Part shown: positions 34,866-45,968 of the stretch, one piece after another
How the letters are laid out: the number at the start of each line of letters is the position of its first letter
Numbering within the stretch: the first letter of the stretch is position 1
NCBI GenBank assembly: GCA_032718475.1
Contig: JAUCBJ010007462.1
Span: forward strand, 98,734 to 162,733
Origin: Nemertoderma westbladi
Taxonomy: Eukaryota > Xenacoelomorpha > Nemertodermatida > Nemertodermatidae
Direction of reading: 5' to 3'
Length of the DNA: 64,000 nt
The notes under the pieces: generated by a model
Seen by the model: the letters and a program-made list of their open reading frames with translations, nothing else
What the model was told of the DNA's origin: nothing
The model's database searches: none
Made by a program: the position numbers and the translations under genes

Positions 34866-35133
34866 TATGTTGTTGTTATAATCCTCCATTTATATTGACA
34901 CAACGATAATAAAATATGCATAACTTTACATGCTATGTCCTACGTACCGGTAACTCACTTAGTACATTAGTGGGCGGAGGAATGCTCTATAAGCATACTC
35001 CGTGTACGTTACCACTGACTACTGCAGCCTGTCCAAGGGTTCAGATCAGGCAGTCTGATAGTTGATCCTCTGGGGCGAGCCATATATCCGCGATGTGCTT
35101 TTATTCATCGTAGTCATTGTGCATAATACGACA
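34866..35133 (-). repeat. Gypsy 5' LTR
   Basis: Near-identical to 29763-30030. Contains the element promoter by position; no canonical TATA box stands out. Confidence 0.95.
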
Positions 35134-35138
35134 GCGCC

Positions 35139-35735
35139 GTTATTTACAATAAATATTAATATTAATACTTTTCTATTCAATGTAAAGCAACGTATCACTG
35201 ATCAGTTTGTGCAATTTTGGAGATCAGAAGTAGCATCGTCCCCAAAAGGAAGATTTTATATAAAGGAAACATTCAAACCCTCTACTTACATTTACATATT
35301 GAGTAATCATTTAGCGTTGCGCCGGCTTTTTGCGCAATTTAGATGCTCATCACACGGGCTGAGTATTGAAACGGGACGATGGTACGGTATAGCTAGGGAC
35401 CAGCGAATTTGCAATATGTGCGATTGTAATTTAGTAGAAGACGAGTACCATTTTCTATTAGGTTGCACTTTTTATCACAGCCTGCGGTGCAGATACTTGG
35501 GTATGAGATATATGGTTTTCCCGAATTTTTTAAAATTTATTGAATTAATGCAAACTGACGATCCTACTAAAGTTTTGAATATTGCGCGATATATTTTTCA
35601 TGCATTTAAATTACGTGCAACTGTTAGCTAACTACTGTATACTGTCTATTGGAAATGTTTAATTTACTGAAATTGTTGATAATATTATGTATGTATATGT
35701 ACAACAGGGGCTTTAAGTAGCCCGATCGTTGATTA
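35139..35735 (+). pseudogene. C-terminal fragment of a plus-strand LINE
   Basis: About 160 residues open to the TAG/TAA near 35631. It contains the ETGRWxGIxRxxRxC motif and a C-x2-C-x11-H-x4-C knuckle (CNMC to HFLLGC), both typical of the extreme C-terminus of LINE ORF2 proteins. It is followed by a short 3' UTR ending in TTAATAATAATTAAA. The 5' end is truncated near 35150, just beside the Gypsy insertion. Confidence 0.7.
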
Positions 35736-35740
35736 ATATA

Positions 35741-36397
35741 TTAATAATAATTAAAAGACTCAAACAGGGCTGAAGAAGGACGGCAACAAAACCTTACAGC
35801 ACCGATCAAAGAATTAGAAGATTTATTATTACGAAGGTAAAGACTGCTTAATGAGTTACGATGTATTTGCACCAAAGAACGGATATTTAAATTAACAAGT
35901 ATCTGGCTGGCGCTGGAAATTTCATCGGTTTCGGAGTTGTACAGTCGACAGTTCCGCACGGCTCTATTTAAGGCAGCACAAATCTTATTGAAATTTGAAA
36001 TGGAATAAAAGCGCCGCGACCATAAAGCGGCGAAAAATGGAAAAAAAATATTTGAGCAATAACTATTAAAAAGAACACATTTCACCTCAGTGGAGCAATT
36101 ACTAAATTTCCTAATAAGCATATTTGCACGTCCGTAAAATTTTCTTAGCTGAGCCAAAATATCGGCGTCGTCCGGGAAGTCAGACGTCAAGATATGGCCC
36201 AGATGGGAAAACGAGTCAACCCTTTCGAGTGGCTTGCCATATAATGAAATATTAGGACGTGTAGAAAAAGGCCGCAGCTTACTGTAGATAAACATTTTTT
36301 CGTGTTAAAAATCATATTATTGCGAGAGGCAAAATTACTGCAAATATAGACCAAAAATTGCAACGTACAAGGATTTGATGCGATAATACATATCGTC
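35741..36397 (-). pseudogene. LINE-A, reverse-transcriptase 3' half (right half at 50311)
   Basis: On the minus strand, from the BEL junction: MYY after the cut YADD motif, then thumb and C-terminal domain (HLGHILTSDFPDD near 36200, CSTEV near 36095, RNSLSSLYLRN near 35850). The frame 36295-35741 is open, with frameshift or stop damage between 36295 and 36397. It is the same element as 50311-51655, separated by the BEL insertion. Confidence 0.85.
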
Positions 36398-36770
36398 TGA
36401 AGGGGTCAGGCTTCAGAGGTCTTTCTATTTACTGTTAGGTCGAATGTCAATTCTAGCAGATCTATTAATTAGGGTGAAATTCATAGAAATAGGTTACCAC
36501 AGTATGAATAAACGCACACATTATCTATTATCAAATTATCTCTGGCCGTCTATTTATTTCACTTCATTATCATATAATTATATCATAAGCATTGTCATAT
36601 ACCGGTATCCTTTCATATTTCATTGCTTTAGGGTGTACAAAATGCGAAGTGTGGAATGCGAAGTGCGGAGTTCGAAGTGCGGTTATCTAAAAAATAATGA
36701 CAATCAAAAATATAATCATACCGGTACTTCCTTACTACAATCAGTACAGCAATGTGAATAAATTAAATAC

Positions 36771-39000
36771 TACTACTACTACTACTAGGATCGGCATGCT
36801 GCATTGCAGCTGCATATTTAAGAATGCTGTGCCGGCTTATAGACAAAATTGCACCGCCACAACTCCCTATCACCCATGACATTTGCTAGATCATCCGCAT
36901 CTTCAAGGCCAGTGTCCTTTAAGATGCGTCTCAAGAAAGTCATGGGCTGTCCACCATGCTTATTCACTCCATGAGGCTGCCAAAGTACAAGATTATGCAC
37001 TGGCTGGTCCTCACGGCGAAAGCAATGTCCTGCAAAGCGGAGGCGATTTTGTTCTAGTGTCAAGCTTGGGGGAACCAATGAGACACCTCCAATGTTATAT
37101 AGTGTCTGGTTGGAGATGTGTGCATTGTACTTGACACAATGAACCCGGCGTAGCATTCTTGTGAATGTGCCATCCAGAGATTTGGTGTCCTCAGCAGTTA
37201 GAGCCCAGCATGGACTCCCATAGAGGAGCACTGGAACTACTGCTGCTCTAAATAACCGGACCTTAAGTTTCCGATTAATTCTTGGTGACTTCCAAATCCT
37301 GGAAAGCCTATTCAAGGCTGCCCATGCCTTTCCCTTACGTATTCGAAGGTCCTCACCTGACTTCCGGATCCATGATCCCAGGTAACAGAAGTCATCCACA
37401 TGCTCAAGCATACCATCTTTTGAGCTTATGCTCATCCGATCAGAGACTTGCTGAGGACTTTCAAAGTTAACTGTCAAAATTTTGGTCTTTCTGGAGTTAA
37501 TAAAAAGACCAACACTAGAAGCAGCATGTTCTAATGAGCTGAGGAGCCGTTGGGCTCCCTCTAGTGATTCTGAGAGTACTCCTAAGTCATCAGCAAAGTC
37601 TAGATCAGTTAGGTACTTGGCAGGATTTCCTCGACTTCTGGAGCCAGTAGGTGGAGTTATCATCACCCCATCATCATTATGATGATCTAAGGACATGCGT
37701 AGAACATAGTCAACAACAATTATGAACAAGAATGGTGCAAGTGTGTCTCCCTGGAGGACGCCCCTTAACACTTCAAATGGTTCTGTGTCACCATCAACAG
37801 TAGACACAAATGTTGTCGAACTATCGTATACTGATCAGATTGCTGCAATAATTCCATCAGGAATCCCATATAATGAAAGTATGCTGAACATACGTGAGCG
37901 AGAGACTGAATCAAAGGCCTTGAAGAAGTCAACAAAGATAACAGCCAGATGCCTGTCTTTCTTTTTTGATAACTCTTCAATTATCCTTCTAAGTGCCAAA
38001 ATGGGCTCCATGGTCCCACGACCTTTACGGAACCCATTCTGATTTCCACGGAGCAGTCTCTCAATGGGATCCCTGATGCGATTTAATAGAATTCTATTGT
38101 ATAGCTTTGCAGCAATCGAGATCAATGAGATTCCCCGAAAAGAACCATAGAGTGTTAGGTTGCCCTTCTTGGGAACTGGCACCAACTTATTTGTTTTCAG
38201 TTCTTGTGGGACTCTTGTTGTACGGTACATGTCTACTATGATGGGATAGATGAGCTTTAAACATTCAGGTATTTTAAAGACCTCAGGGGGAACACCATCT
38301 ACTCCACTGGCACGATTGGTCTTAATGCTCTTTGCAGCAGCCTTCACTTCTGCAAAGGAGATATCACCAATGGGAATATCTGGGAGTACAGACTCAGACA
38401 CTTTTACTTCTATAAAGTTATCAGGCAATACCCTGTCATTATTGAGGAGCTTTTCAAAGTGGGCCTTCCAACCATTGAGGCGATCGGCTGGTGATTCAGC
38501 CTTAACCTTGGTGGTTGGTTGGCTTTTTCGACCAGCAAGCAAGTTGATCGATCTCCATGCCTGGGACGATTGCCTGCTGTCGTCAGCATCATTGATGGCA
38601 TCAACCTGTTGGTTTATTAGCTCCTGTAAATTAACAGAGTACTGCCTGTTCAGGGACCTAGATGCAGCCTTAACTGCATTCTTGGCCGCTGTAGTCTGTT
38701 TGAGTCGGGACTCTTTCTGCGCCTTGTAGAGGTCATTTCGGCACTTCTGAATTTTGTTATCAGTCCAGGGTGCCTGTTTCCTGTTTCGAGGGTATACAGG
38801 AACTGTTTCTGCAGCTGCTAACTTAACTACCTCTGTGAAGGCAGTATAACCCTCACAGTGATCTGCCGCCTCAGAGGCAAGAGCCTCATACCTGTTGCTC
38901 AGCTGTAGTGTGAAGCTGGATCTCACACTTGGCTGTTGCAACAGAGAGGACCAGTCATGCCGCGGCAGGGCAGATTTTTTTTATATAAATTAATTTTTAT
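36771..39000 (-). mobile_element. RTE family A copy inserted in the BEL LTR
   Basis: A 13-bp target duplication ATAAATTAAATAC lies at 36758-36770 and 39001-39013. The triplet tail (TACTAC on the plus strand) is at the left. The 5' truncation point is near 38973; about 27 bp of extra AT-rich DNA (TTATATAAATTAATTTTTAT) resembling the target fill the gap to the duplication, as if copied during end joining. Confidence 0.92.
36818..38973 (-). pseudogene. RTE family A ORF, 3' two thirds, one frameshift
   Basis: Reads from the linker after the endonuclease through the reverse transcriptase to the PAQHS end. Two overlapping frames (38941-37835 and 37807-36818) meet near 37830, where a base change around the SVYDGST region shifts the frame. 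FADD lies near 37590. The endonuclease is missing by truncation. Confidence 0.9.
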
Positions 39001-39470
39001 ATAAATTAAATACCGTAGGAGAACTGTATCAAATAAACACATGTCAAACGTTATAGAGGCTACCTTCTATAGTACTGGTCTTAATAAATGTATCATAATA
39101 TATCAATAACAACCTCAATAATATTGAAGGGTTTTCACTCACCAAACTGTGGCAAAAGGTGGGTTCTGTCATATATCTATATCGGCATCAAACACGGTTA
39201 ATAATAATAAACAGTTTTTTTCTAATCATTATAATTTAGAATTCGATATACAACAATCTACAACATTTCGAAGTCTGACAGTCAGTATTACCCTAAATTT
39301 TCCTTCTAGTGCCGGCAAACCGGTCTTAGTCCTAAATCTAAAATCAGAAGTTCCCCTCTTTTGACACGGTCCAGTCTGGATGTCAGTACTATCCGCTATT
39401 TGCGTGTCACAAAAATAATTAGGTCCACAATTAATTAACAATTACGAAGGCAACAGATTTGACACTTACA

Positions 39471-39481
39471 TCACCACCCCG
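39471..39481 (-). other. BEL polypurine tract
   Basis: Element-strand CGGGGTGGTGA directly before the 3' LTR. Confidence 0.7.
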
Positions 39482-39679
39482 ATCAATGCTTCACAGGGCA
39501 TTTATCTAAATTATAACTCATGTGTCAAATAAATTTACGACATTAATTGTAAATCAGTTCAACAACACATTGCAATAAAGAATCAATTATTTTGATAAGG
39601 AATGTTATAAAATATCTATTTATTTATTTCAATCAAATACAAGAAGACTCCAATAAGCACAACTCCGAGATCCCGCGTT

Positions 39680-41577
39680 TTAAGATTTCTTTAAGACTTT
39701 CACAGATCGAACATTGTTGTCACGACCTTTAAAGGTTTCAATCACGCGGCCTAAAGGCCATTGACCTCTAGGATATCTTTCATCGAGTAAGAGAACCACA
39801 TCATTGACTTTCAAATTAGTCAGTTTATGGAACCACTTCTGCCGTTCTTGAAGTAGTGGTAAATATTCCTTGACCCATTGTTGCCAAAATCGGTCAGCGA
39901 GGTATTGGGCTTGTTTCCAACCTCTTCTTGGATAGTTGATATCAGATTTCGTAAAGACATCGATTGGTAAATAGTTGCAGGGTCTCAATAACAATAAATG
40001 GTTTGGTGTAATCACTGCATCATCATTTGGATCATCGCTATTTGTTGTCAATGGCCTTCCATTTATTATTGACTCAGTTATGGCCATAAGGGTAAACAAT
40101 GTATCGTCATTCACAATTTGTTCACGTAGCAAACTTTTCAATATAGTTCGGGCTGTTCTAATTACCCTTTCCCAAACGCCACCCATATGACTCGCCTTTG
40201 GGGGATTCCGTTTCCATTCTATGTTTTGCTATAATAATTTATCAGTGATATGGTGATGATTCCAGTTATTGATGGCTTCTCGGATCTCATATCTGATCCA
40301 TTATCTGACCTAATGAGCTTAGGATTTCCTCTTCGACTGATAAAGCGAAACAACGCATTGATAAACGCTTTCGTATCTAGAGAAGGAACAATTTCAATAT
40401 GACAAGCTCTCATTGCAAGGCATGTAAAAAGACAGCCATATCGCTTCTCTAGACTTCGTCTAACCTTGACCATTATGGGTCCAAATATATCTAATCCAAC
40501 TTCAGAGAAAGGTGGTTGGTTGGGGGTCACTCTGTCTATTGGCAAATCTGCCATTCGTTGTTTCAATAGATGAGTAGTCCGCCAACGTAAGCAATGGTAG
40601 CAACTCCTTAGGATTTTCTTCACAAAGGGTCTGGCTTTCAATATCCAGTATTTGGAACGCAGTGATGCTAACACATAATTCAGCCCAGAATGTGAACTAT
40701 TAGTATGGTGCTCAATAATTATCAATTCTGAGAATTTACCAGGTGGTAATATACATTGATGTCTATTTCCATAATCAAGAGGTGCATCATGTAGCCGACC
40801 ACCAACTCGTAACACGCCATCTTCATATATTGGGCCAAGTTTATATAGATTACTTCTCTTCTTAATATTCTGGTTATATTTCAAGGTAGCAATCTCTTCA
40901 GCACAATGTGTATTTTGCACATGTATAATTAATAAGTATTCAGCATCTGCCATTTCGGCAGTTGTCAATTCACCAATTATTGGCTTGATCTTTTTATCTC
41001 TAGAATATCTCCATATCATATACATCTTGAAACGAAGTAACCATGACACCCTTTTCTTTAACGAATACAATGATGAATTAGCTTCGATTAATCTATCTAG
41101 AATGTTTGTATGCTTTATTTGATTTACAGCATACGAAGTCTTTATCTCACTTCCAATGGTGCAGTCATAAATTTCGCTGGTGTCAGTTATATTTACACAG
41201 GATGGCCATTCTTCAGGGGGCCTCCAAAGGAAATCAGGGCCGTTTAACCATTTACTATCTTGAAGACATTCTGCATGTAAACCACGTGATACATCATCAG
41301 CAGGGTTGTAACTCGAAAGTACATGTTTCCATTGATCAGCGGACGATCCATCACGAATAATAGCAAATCTATTTGCCTCAAACACTTTAAAACGTTTATC
41401 CTGAGACAATATTACCTTAATAACAAATGTGGAATCAGTCCAATACAATATTTTATCAAACACAATATCGATTTCTTTCAGAATAAATATGTTTACTTTC
41501 ACTGCTAAAGCAGCAGCAGATAATTCGGCTCTAGGGATAGTCAACCCTTTTTTTGGTAAACATCGGGATTTCCCCAT
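39680..41577 (-). pseudogene. BEL RNase H and integrase, one frameshift
   Basis: From 41577: RNase H (PRAELSAA, YWTDS near 41440), a linker, then the integrase zinc-binding region (HHTNSSHSG near 40705 to CYHC near 40600). The core follows: DIFGP (first Asp, about 40490) and RSDNGS (second Asp, about 40300). A frameshift near 40290 and a TAG near 40230 separate these from the last part, where SHMGGVWER holds the catalytic Glu at about 40175. The C-terminal domain ends at 39680. Upstream, a TGA (Arg CGA to TGA) near 41610 separates it from the RT. Confidence 0.9.
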
Positions 41578-42267
41578 AATAAAGGCACAATAAATATCAC
41601 CACTTCCACCAACAAATCAAATATAGGATACCATTCCATATCCCAGAGAAGAAGCATCAGAAAAATGATGCATTTCGACTCGAACAATGTCTTGAAAATG
41701 TGGTGAAAAGCATCTTCTGATAGTTAGCTTTGATAGAAATATAAGTTCATGGAGCCATTGCTCCCATCTGGATGAAATATCATTATCTATCTATAATATC
41801 ATCCCAACCAACTTCGGCTTTGCAAAGGTCTTGCAATATGAGTTTTGCATTAAATGTATAAGGTGCCACAAACCCAAGAGGATCATAGACACTACTCATG
41901 ATAGACAAGATTCCTCGTCTGGTTGTAGGTTTCACCTTAGGTGATACATTAAATGTAAATATATCTTTCCCGACATTCCATATTACACCAAGAGCTCTCT
42001 CAGTGGGCCATCCGTCCAAATCGAGATCCTTGATTGATGTTGCAAGCTCTTCATTCGGAATAGCAGAAACAACATCTGGGTTATTGCAAATCCATTTTGT
42101 CAATCGGAAACCTTTCTTGTCAATCTTTCTTTAACATCTGAGTCAATTCAGAATACTGTTTTATAGCACAAGGTGCAGATTTATATGACTTAAGGAGGTC
42201 ATCAACATAAAAGTTCTTTTTCACAGTATTTCTAGTCTCTTCATCAAAGTCATATTGATTATCTTCT
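41578..42267 (-). pseudogene. BEL reverse transcriptase, part after the RTE insertion
   Basis: Directly after the insertion point the frame continues into NFYVDDLL, with the catalytic YVDD at 42198-42209. The RT connection region then follows ([14 protein letters not shown] near 41860). Frameshifts occur near 42130 and 41790. HHFSDAS near 41670 starts RNase H. Confidence 0.88.
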
Positions 42268-42798
42268 CAGGTCAGGTCAGGTATTCTAGGTCATTGATCA
42301 AGAAAACTTGCCACATCCATGCAGCATAAAGGAGGTGCCACCTGTAGCTGCATAGACCCTCTTACTAGGGCAAATCTGGTCCTGTAACTAGGACCCCCTT
42401 CGTTCTGGGATAAGGACGCCCTTGGTCCTGGATTAAGGACCCATATACTTGGCTGCAGGGGTATATGGCCTGACCAGGCAGATGGTGATCTACCAATGGC
42501 TGGTTAGGAGTAGAGTGTTCTCATGTCCACTCTGAGGGCACTTCACTGCGACCTGCACCTGGCAGCAAGGGTACAGGGCATGACCCAGCGGATGAGCTGC
42601 AACAGCCAATGGTGGGTCATGTACGCCAGAGTAGATATGGGTGATGGGCCTCATATCTGACTCCATTGCGACACCCACCCTGTGGAATGGCAAACCAGGG
42701 TGTGGTATTTGCCCCGAGAGCTGACTCGGCAAAAAAGCACCCCCCAACCCCCACTATGGATTACATTAGCAATGCGGAGGTCCGGCCACTAGAGGCCA
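42268..42798 (+). promoter_or_regulatory. RTE family A 5' UTR
   Basis: Begins with tandem AGGTC units. GC content is higher than the flanks. A copy occurs at 28955-29411. By analogy with LINEs it should contain an internal promoter; no specific box is identifiable. A 56-bp deletion near 42826 (relative to 23080) puts the short upstream frame (ATG at 42756) out of phase with the main ORF. Confidence 0.65.
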
Positions 42799-45700
42799 GT
42801 GGAATTACCGGACACAATCGGCCTCGCAGCCAACAATTCTTTGAGTCCCTTTCCTGATGACCTTTCTGGCCCAAACCCTGGGTCACCAGGGAGGCCAGAT
42901 TGTGATGGGGAGAGGGATTCTGGAGTTGGAGGCTACTCTCATGTTCCACCCCGACCAACAAAGCCATTGGTGAATCTGAGGCAAGTCACTAGACTAGCCT
43001 CAGTAAACACCCTAACACTCGGGTCCCCAATGCGACAAGGTGAGCTGACTGCCTTGGCAGATAAGCTTTCTCTTAGTGCAGTGGGTGTTCAAGAGCACCG
43101 AATGCAGACTGGACAGACTGATGAGGTTCTGATTAAGGACATGGGGGGCGGTTGGCGACTCGCCCTCGCATCAGCAGATGATAGTGGCAATGGTGGAATT
43201 GGTCTATTGATGAATCCAACTGCACATGCAGCATTGGACAAAATAGACCAAATCTCTAACCGCATCATCCGTTGCCACTTCTCATGTTCTGGAAGACTGG
43301 CTAAGAAGTTTCCTAAGGTGGTTCTGATTGTGTGCTACTCTCCAACTAGTGTTGCCCCTGTAGAGGAGGTGGAAAATTTCTACCACAATCTACAAGCAGC
43401 AACTGATGGAGTGGATCAGCATGCATTCTTAACATTCCTGGGAGACTTTAATGCAAGTCTGCATCAATCACCTACATCGCCCTGGGTTTATAGCAATAGT
43501 GTTAACCGAAATTCTGTCCATCTTCAGGATTTTATCTCTGGAAATGGATTGTTTTCGGCTGGAACCCAGTTCAAGAAGCGAACTGGAAAGCTATGGACTC
43601 ATAGTGGACCCAGTGGTCACAAGTCCCAGATAGACCATATTCTGTTTCGTAGGAAATACAGGAGCTCTATACAAGACTGTAATGCATTTACACTTCGACC
43701 CTTCTCCAGTGATCACCGCCTTATTGTGGCCAAGGTAAGACTTAGTCTGCGTGCTAGCAGAACAACGAAATCTGCCTTGCCACGGCATGACTGGTCCTCT
43801 CTGTTGCAACAGCCAAGTGTGAGATCCAGCTTCACACTACAGCTGAGCAACAGGTATGAGGCTCTTGCCTCTGAGGCGGCAGATCACTGTGAGGTCTATA
43901 CTGCCTTTACAGAAGCAGTTAAGTTAGCAGCTGCAGAAACAGTTCCTGTATACCCTCGAAACAGGAAAAGGGCCCCCTGGACTGACAACAAAATTCAGAA
44001 GTGCCGAAATGACCTTCATAAGGCGCAGAAAGAGTCCCGACTCAAACAGACTACAGCAGCCAAGAATGCAGTTAAAGCTGCATCTAGGTCCCTGAACAGG
44101 CAATACTCTGTTAATCTACAGGAGCTAATAAACCAACAGGTTGATGCCATCAATGATGCTGACGACAGCAGGCAATCATCCCAGGCATGGAAATCGATCA
44201 ATCTGCTTACTGGGCGGAAAAGCCAACCAACCACCAAGGTTAAGGCTGAATCACCAGCCGATCGCCTCAATGGTTGGAAAGCCCACTTTGAAAAGCTCCT
44301 CAATAATGACAGGGTATTGCCTGATAACTTTATAGAAGTAAAAGTGTCTGAGTCTGTACTCCCAGATATTCCCATTGGCGATATCTCCTTTGCAGAAGTG
44401 AAGGCTGCTGCAAAGAGCATTAAGACCAATCGTGCCAGTGGAGTAGATGGTGTTCCCCCTGAGGTCTTTAAAATACCTGAGTGTTTAAAGCTCATCTATC
44501 CCATCATAGTAGACATGTACCGTACAACAAGAGTCCCACAAGAAATGAAAACAAATAAGTTGGTGCCAGTTCCCAAGAAGGGCAACCTAACACTCTATGG
44601 TTCTTTTCGGGGAATCTCATTGATCTCGATTGCTGCAAAACTATACAATAGAATTCTATTAAATCGCATCAGGGATCCCATTGAGAGACTGCTACGTGGA
44701 AATCAGAATGGGTTCCGTAAAGGTCGTGGGACCATGGAGCCCATTTTGGCACTTAGAAGGATAATTGAAGAGTTATCAAAAAAGAAAGACAGGCATCTGG
44801 CTGTTATCTTTGTTGACTTCTTCAAGGCCTTTGATTCAGTCTCTCGCTCACGTATGTTCAGCATACTTTCATTATATGGGATTCCTGATGAAATTATTGC
44901 AGCAATCAGATCAGTATACGATGGTTCGACAACATTTGTGTCTACTGTTGACGGTGACACAGAACCATTTGAAGTGTTATGGGGCGTCCTCCAAGGAGAC
45001 ACACTTGCACCATTCTTGTTCATTATTGTGGTTGACTATGTTCTACGCATGTCCTTAGATCATCATAATGATGATGGGGTGATGATAACTCCACCTACTG
45101 GCTCCAGAAGTCGAGGAAATCCTGCCAAGTACCTAACTGATCTAGACTTTGCTGATGACTTAGGAGTACTCTCAGAATCATTAGAGGGAGCCCAGCGGCT
45201 CCTCAGCTCATTAGAACATGCTGCTTCTAGTGTTGGTCTTTTTATTAACTCCAGAAAGACCAAAATTCTGACAGTTAACTTTGAAAGTCCTCAGCAAGTC
45301 TCTGATTGGATGAGCATAAGCTCAAAGGATGGTATGCTTGAGCATGTGGACGACTTCTGTTACCTGGGATCATGGATCCGGAAGTCAGGTGAGGACCTTC
45401 GAATACATAAGGGAAAGGCATGGGCAGCCTTGAATAGGCTTTCCAGGATTTGGAAGTCACCTAGAATTAATCGGAAACTTAAGGTCCGATTATTTAGAGC
45501 AGCAGTAGTTCCAGTACTCCTCTACGGGAGTCCATGCTGGGCTCTAACTGCTGAGGACACCAAATCTCTGGATGGCACATTCACAAGAATGCTACGCCGG
45601 GTACATTGTGTCAAGTACAATGCACACATCTCCAACCAGACACTATATAACATTGGAGGTGTCTCATTGGTTCCCCCAAGCTTGACACTAGAACAAAATC

Positions 45701-45927
45701 GCCTCCGCTTTGCAGGACATTGCTTTCGCCGTGAGGACCAGCCAGTGCATAATCTTGTACTTTGGCAGCCTCATGGAGTAAATAAGCATGGTGGACAGCC
45801 CATGACTTTCTTGAGACGCATCTTAAAGGACACTGGCCTTAAAGATGCGGATGATCTAGCAAATGTCATGGGTGATAGGGAGTTGTGGCGGTGCAATTTT
45901 GTTGACAAGCCGGCACAGCATTCTTAA
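42799..45927 (+). CDS. RTE-type LINE protein: AP endonuclease and reverse transcriptase, open
   Basis: 1042 codons without interruption. The AP endonuclease (residues about 85-315) has GVQEHR at 95, LGDFNA at 213 and SSDHRL at 305. A helical linker follows. Reverse transcriptase (about 560-850) has LVPVPKKGNL at 588, FVDFFKAFDS at 672, GVLQGDTLAP at 730 and DFADDLG at 784. A basic C-terminal domain includes GHCFRRED and ends PAQHS. By family the nuclease nicks target DNA and the enzyme copies its RNA there. The first 12 residues differ from the copy at 23080 because of the 56-bp deletion, so the native start was probably the ATG matching 42756. The endonuclease and RT look complete. Confidence 0.92.
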   Translation: MELPDTIGLAANNSLSPFPDDLSGPNPGSPGRPDCDGERDSGVGGYSHVPPRPTKPLVNLRQVTRLASVNTLTLGSPMRQGELTALADKLSLSAVGVQEHRMQTGQTDEVLIKDMGGGWRLALASADDSGNGGIGLLMNPTAHAALDKIDQISNRIIRCHFSCSGRLAKKFPKVVLIVCYSPTSVAPVEEVENFYHNLQAATDGVDQHAFLTFLGDFNASLHQSPTSPWVYSNSVNRNSVHLQDFISGNGLFSAGTQFKKRTGKLWTHSGPSGHKSQIDHILFRRKYRSSIQDCNAFTLRPFSSDHRLIVAKVRLSLRASRTTKSALPRHDWSSLLQQPSVRSSFTLQLSNRYEALASEAADHCEVYTAFTEAVKLAAAETVPVYPRNRKRAPWTDNKIQKCRNDLHKAQKESRLKQTTAAKNAVKAASRSLNRQYSVNLQELINQQVDAINDADDSRQSSQAWKSINLLTGRKSQPTTKVKAESPADRLNGWKAHFEKLLNNDRVLPDNFIEVKVSESVLPDIPIGDISFAEVKAAAKSIKTNRASGVDGVPPEVFKIPECLKLIYPIIVDMYRTTRVPQEMKTNKLVPVPKKGNLTLYGSFRGISLISIAAKLYNRILLNRIRDPIERLLRGNQNGFRKGRGTMEPILALRRIIEELSKKKDRHLAVIFVDFFKAFDSVSRSRMFSILSLYGIPDEIIAAIRSVYDGSTTFVSTVDGDTEPFEVLWGVLQGDTLAPFLFIIVVDYVLRMSLDHHNDDGVMITPPTGSRSRGNPAKYLTDLDFADDLGVLSESLEGAQRLLSSLEHAASSVGLFINSRKTKILTVNFESPQQVSDWMSISSKDGMLEHVDDFCYLGSWIRKSGEDLRIHKGKAWAALNRLSRIWKSPRINRKLKVRLFRAAVVPVLLYGSPCWALTAEDTKSLDGTFTRMLRRVHCVKYNAHISNQTLYNIGGVSLVPPSLTLEQNRLRFAGHCFRREDQPVHNLVLWQPHGVNKHGGQPMTFLRRILKDTGLKDADDLANVMGDRELWRCNFVDKPAQHS

Positions 45928-45968
45928 AAATGCAGCTGCAATGCAGCATGCCGATCCTAGTAGTAGTA

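Larger units (their letters stand above)
29763..35133 (-). mobile_element. Complete, young Ty3/Gypsy LTR retrotransposon
   Basis: Two LTRs of 268 bp, differing by eye at about two positions, bracket a single intact Gag-Pol frame. A 5-bp target duplication GCGCC lies at 29758-29762 and 35134-35138. Primer-binding site and polypurine tract are where they should be for a minus-strand element. Nothing visible prevents activity. Confidence 0.95.
36398..39470 (-). repeat. BEL 3' LTR, split by an RTE insertion
   Basis: LTR parts are 36398-36770 and 39014-39470, together 830 bp, exactly the length of the right LTR. The intervening piece is the RTE copy plus one target-duplication copy. Confidence 0.93.
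42268..45968 (+). mobile_element. Full-length RTE family A element, potentially active
   Basis: An 11-bp target duplication GATTATCTTCT lies at 42257-42267 and 45969-45979. The element is 3701 bp: a 5' UTR starting CAGGTCAGGTCAGG, an ORF, about 20 bp of 3' UTR beyond the shared GCAGCTGCAATGCAGCATGC motif, and a TAG tail. It is inserted opposite to the BEL element, just upstream of its YVDD motif. It is the only full-length copy in the window. Confidence 0.95.

Noticed and set aside
38250-38729. 159-codon frame antisense to the RTE ORF (also at 24386, 44016, 56633)
   Set aside because: Recurs only because it is the complement of the conserved RTE linker; no own start context or domain.
45856-45968. 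C-terminal extension of the BEL polyprotein
   Set aside because: This part is antisense of the inserted RTE 3' end, not BEL coding.
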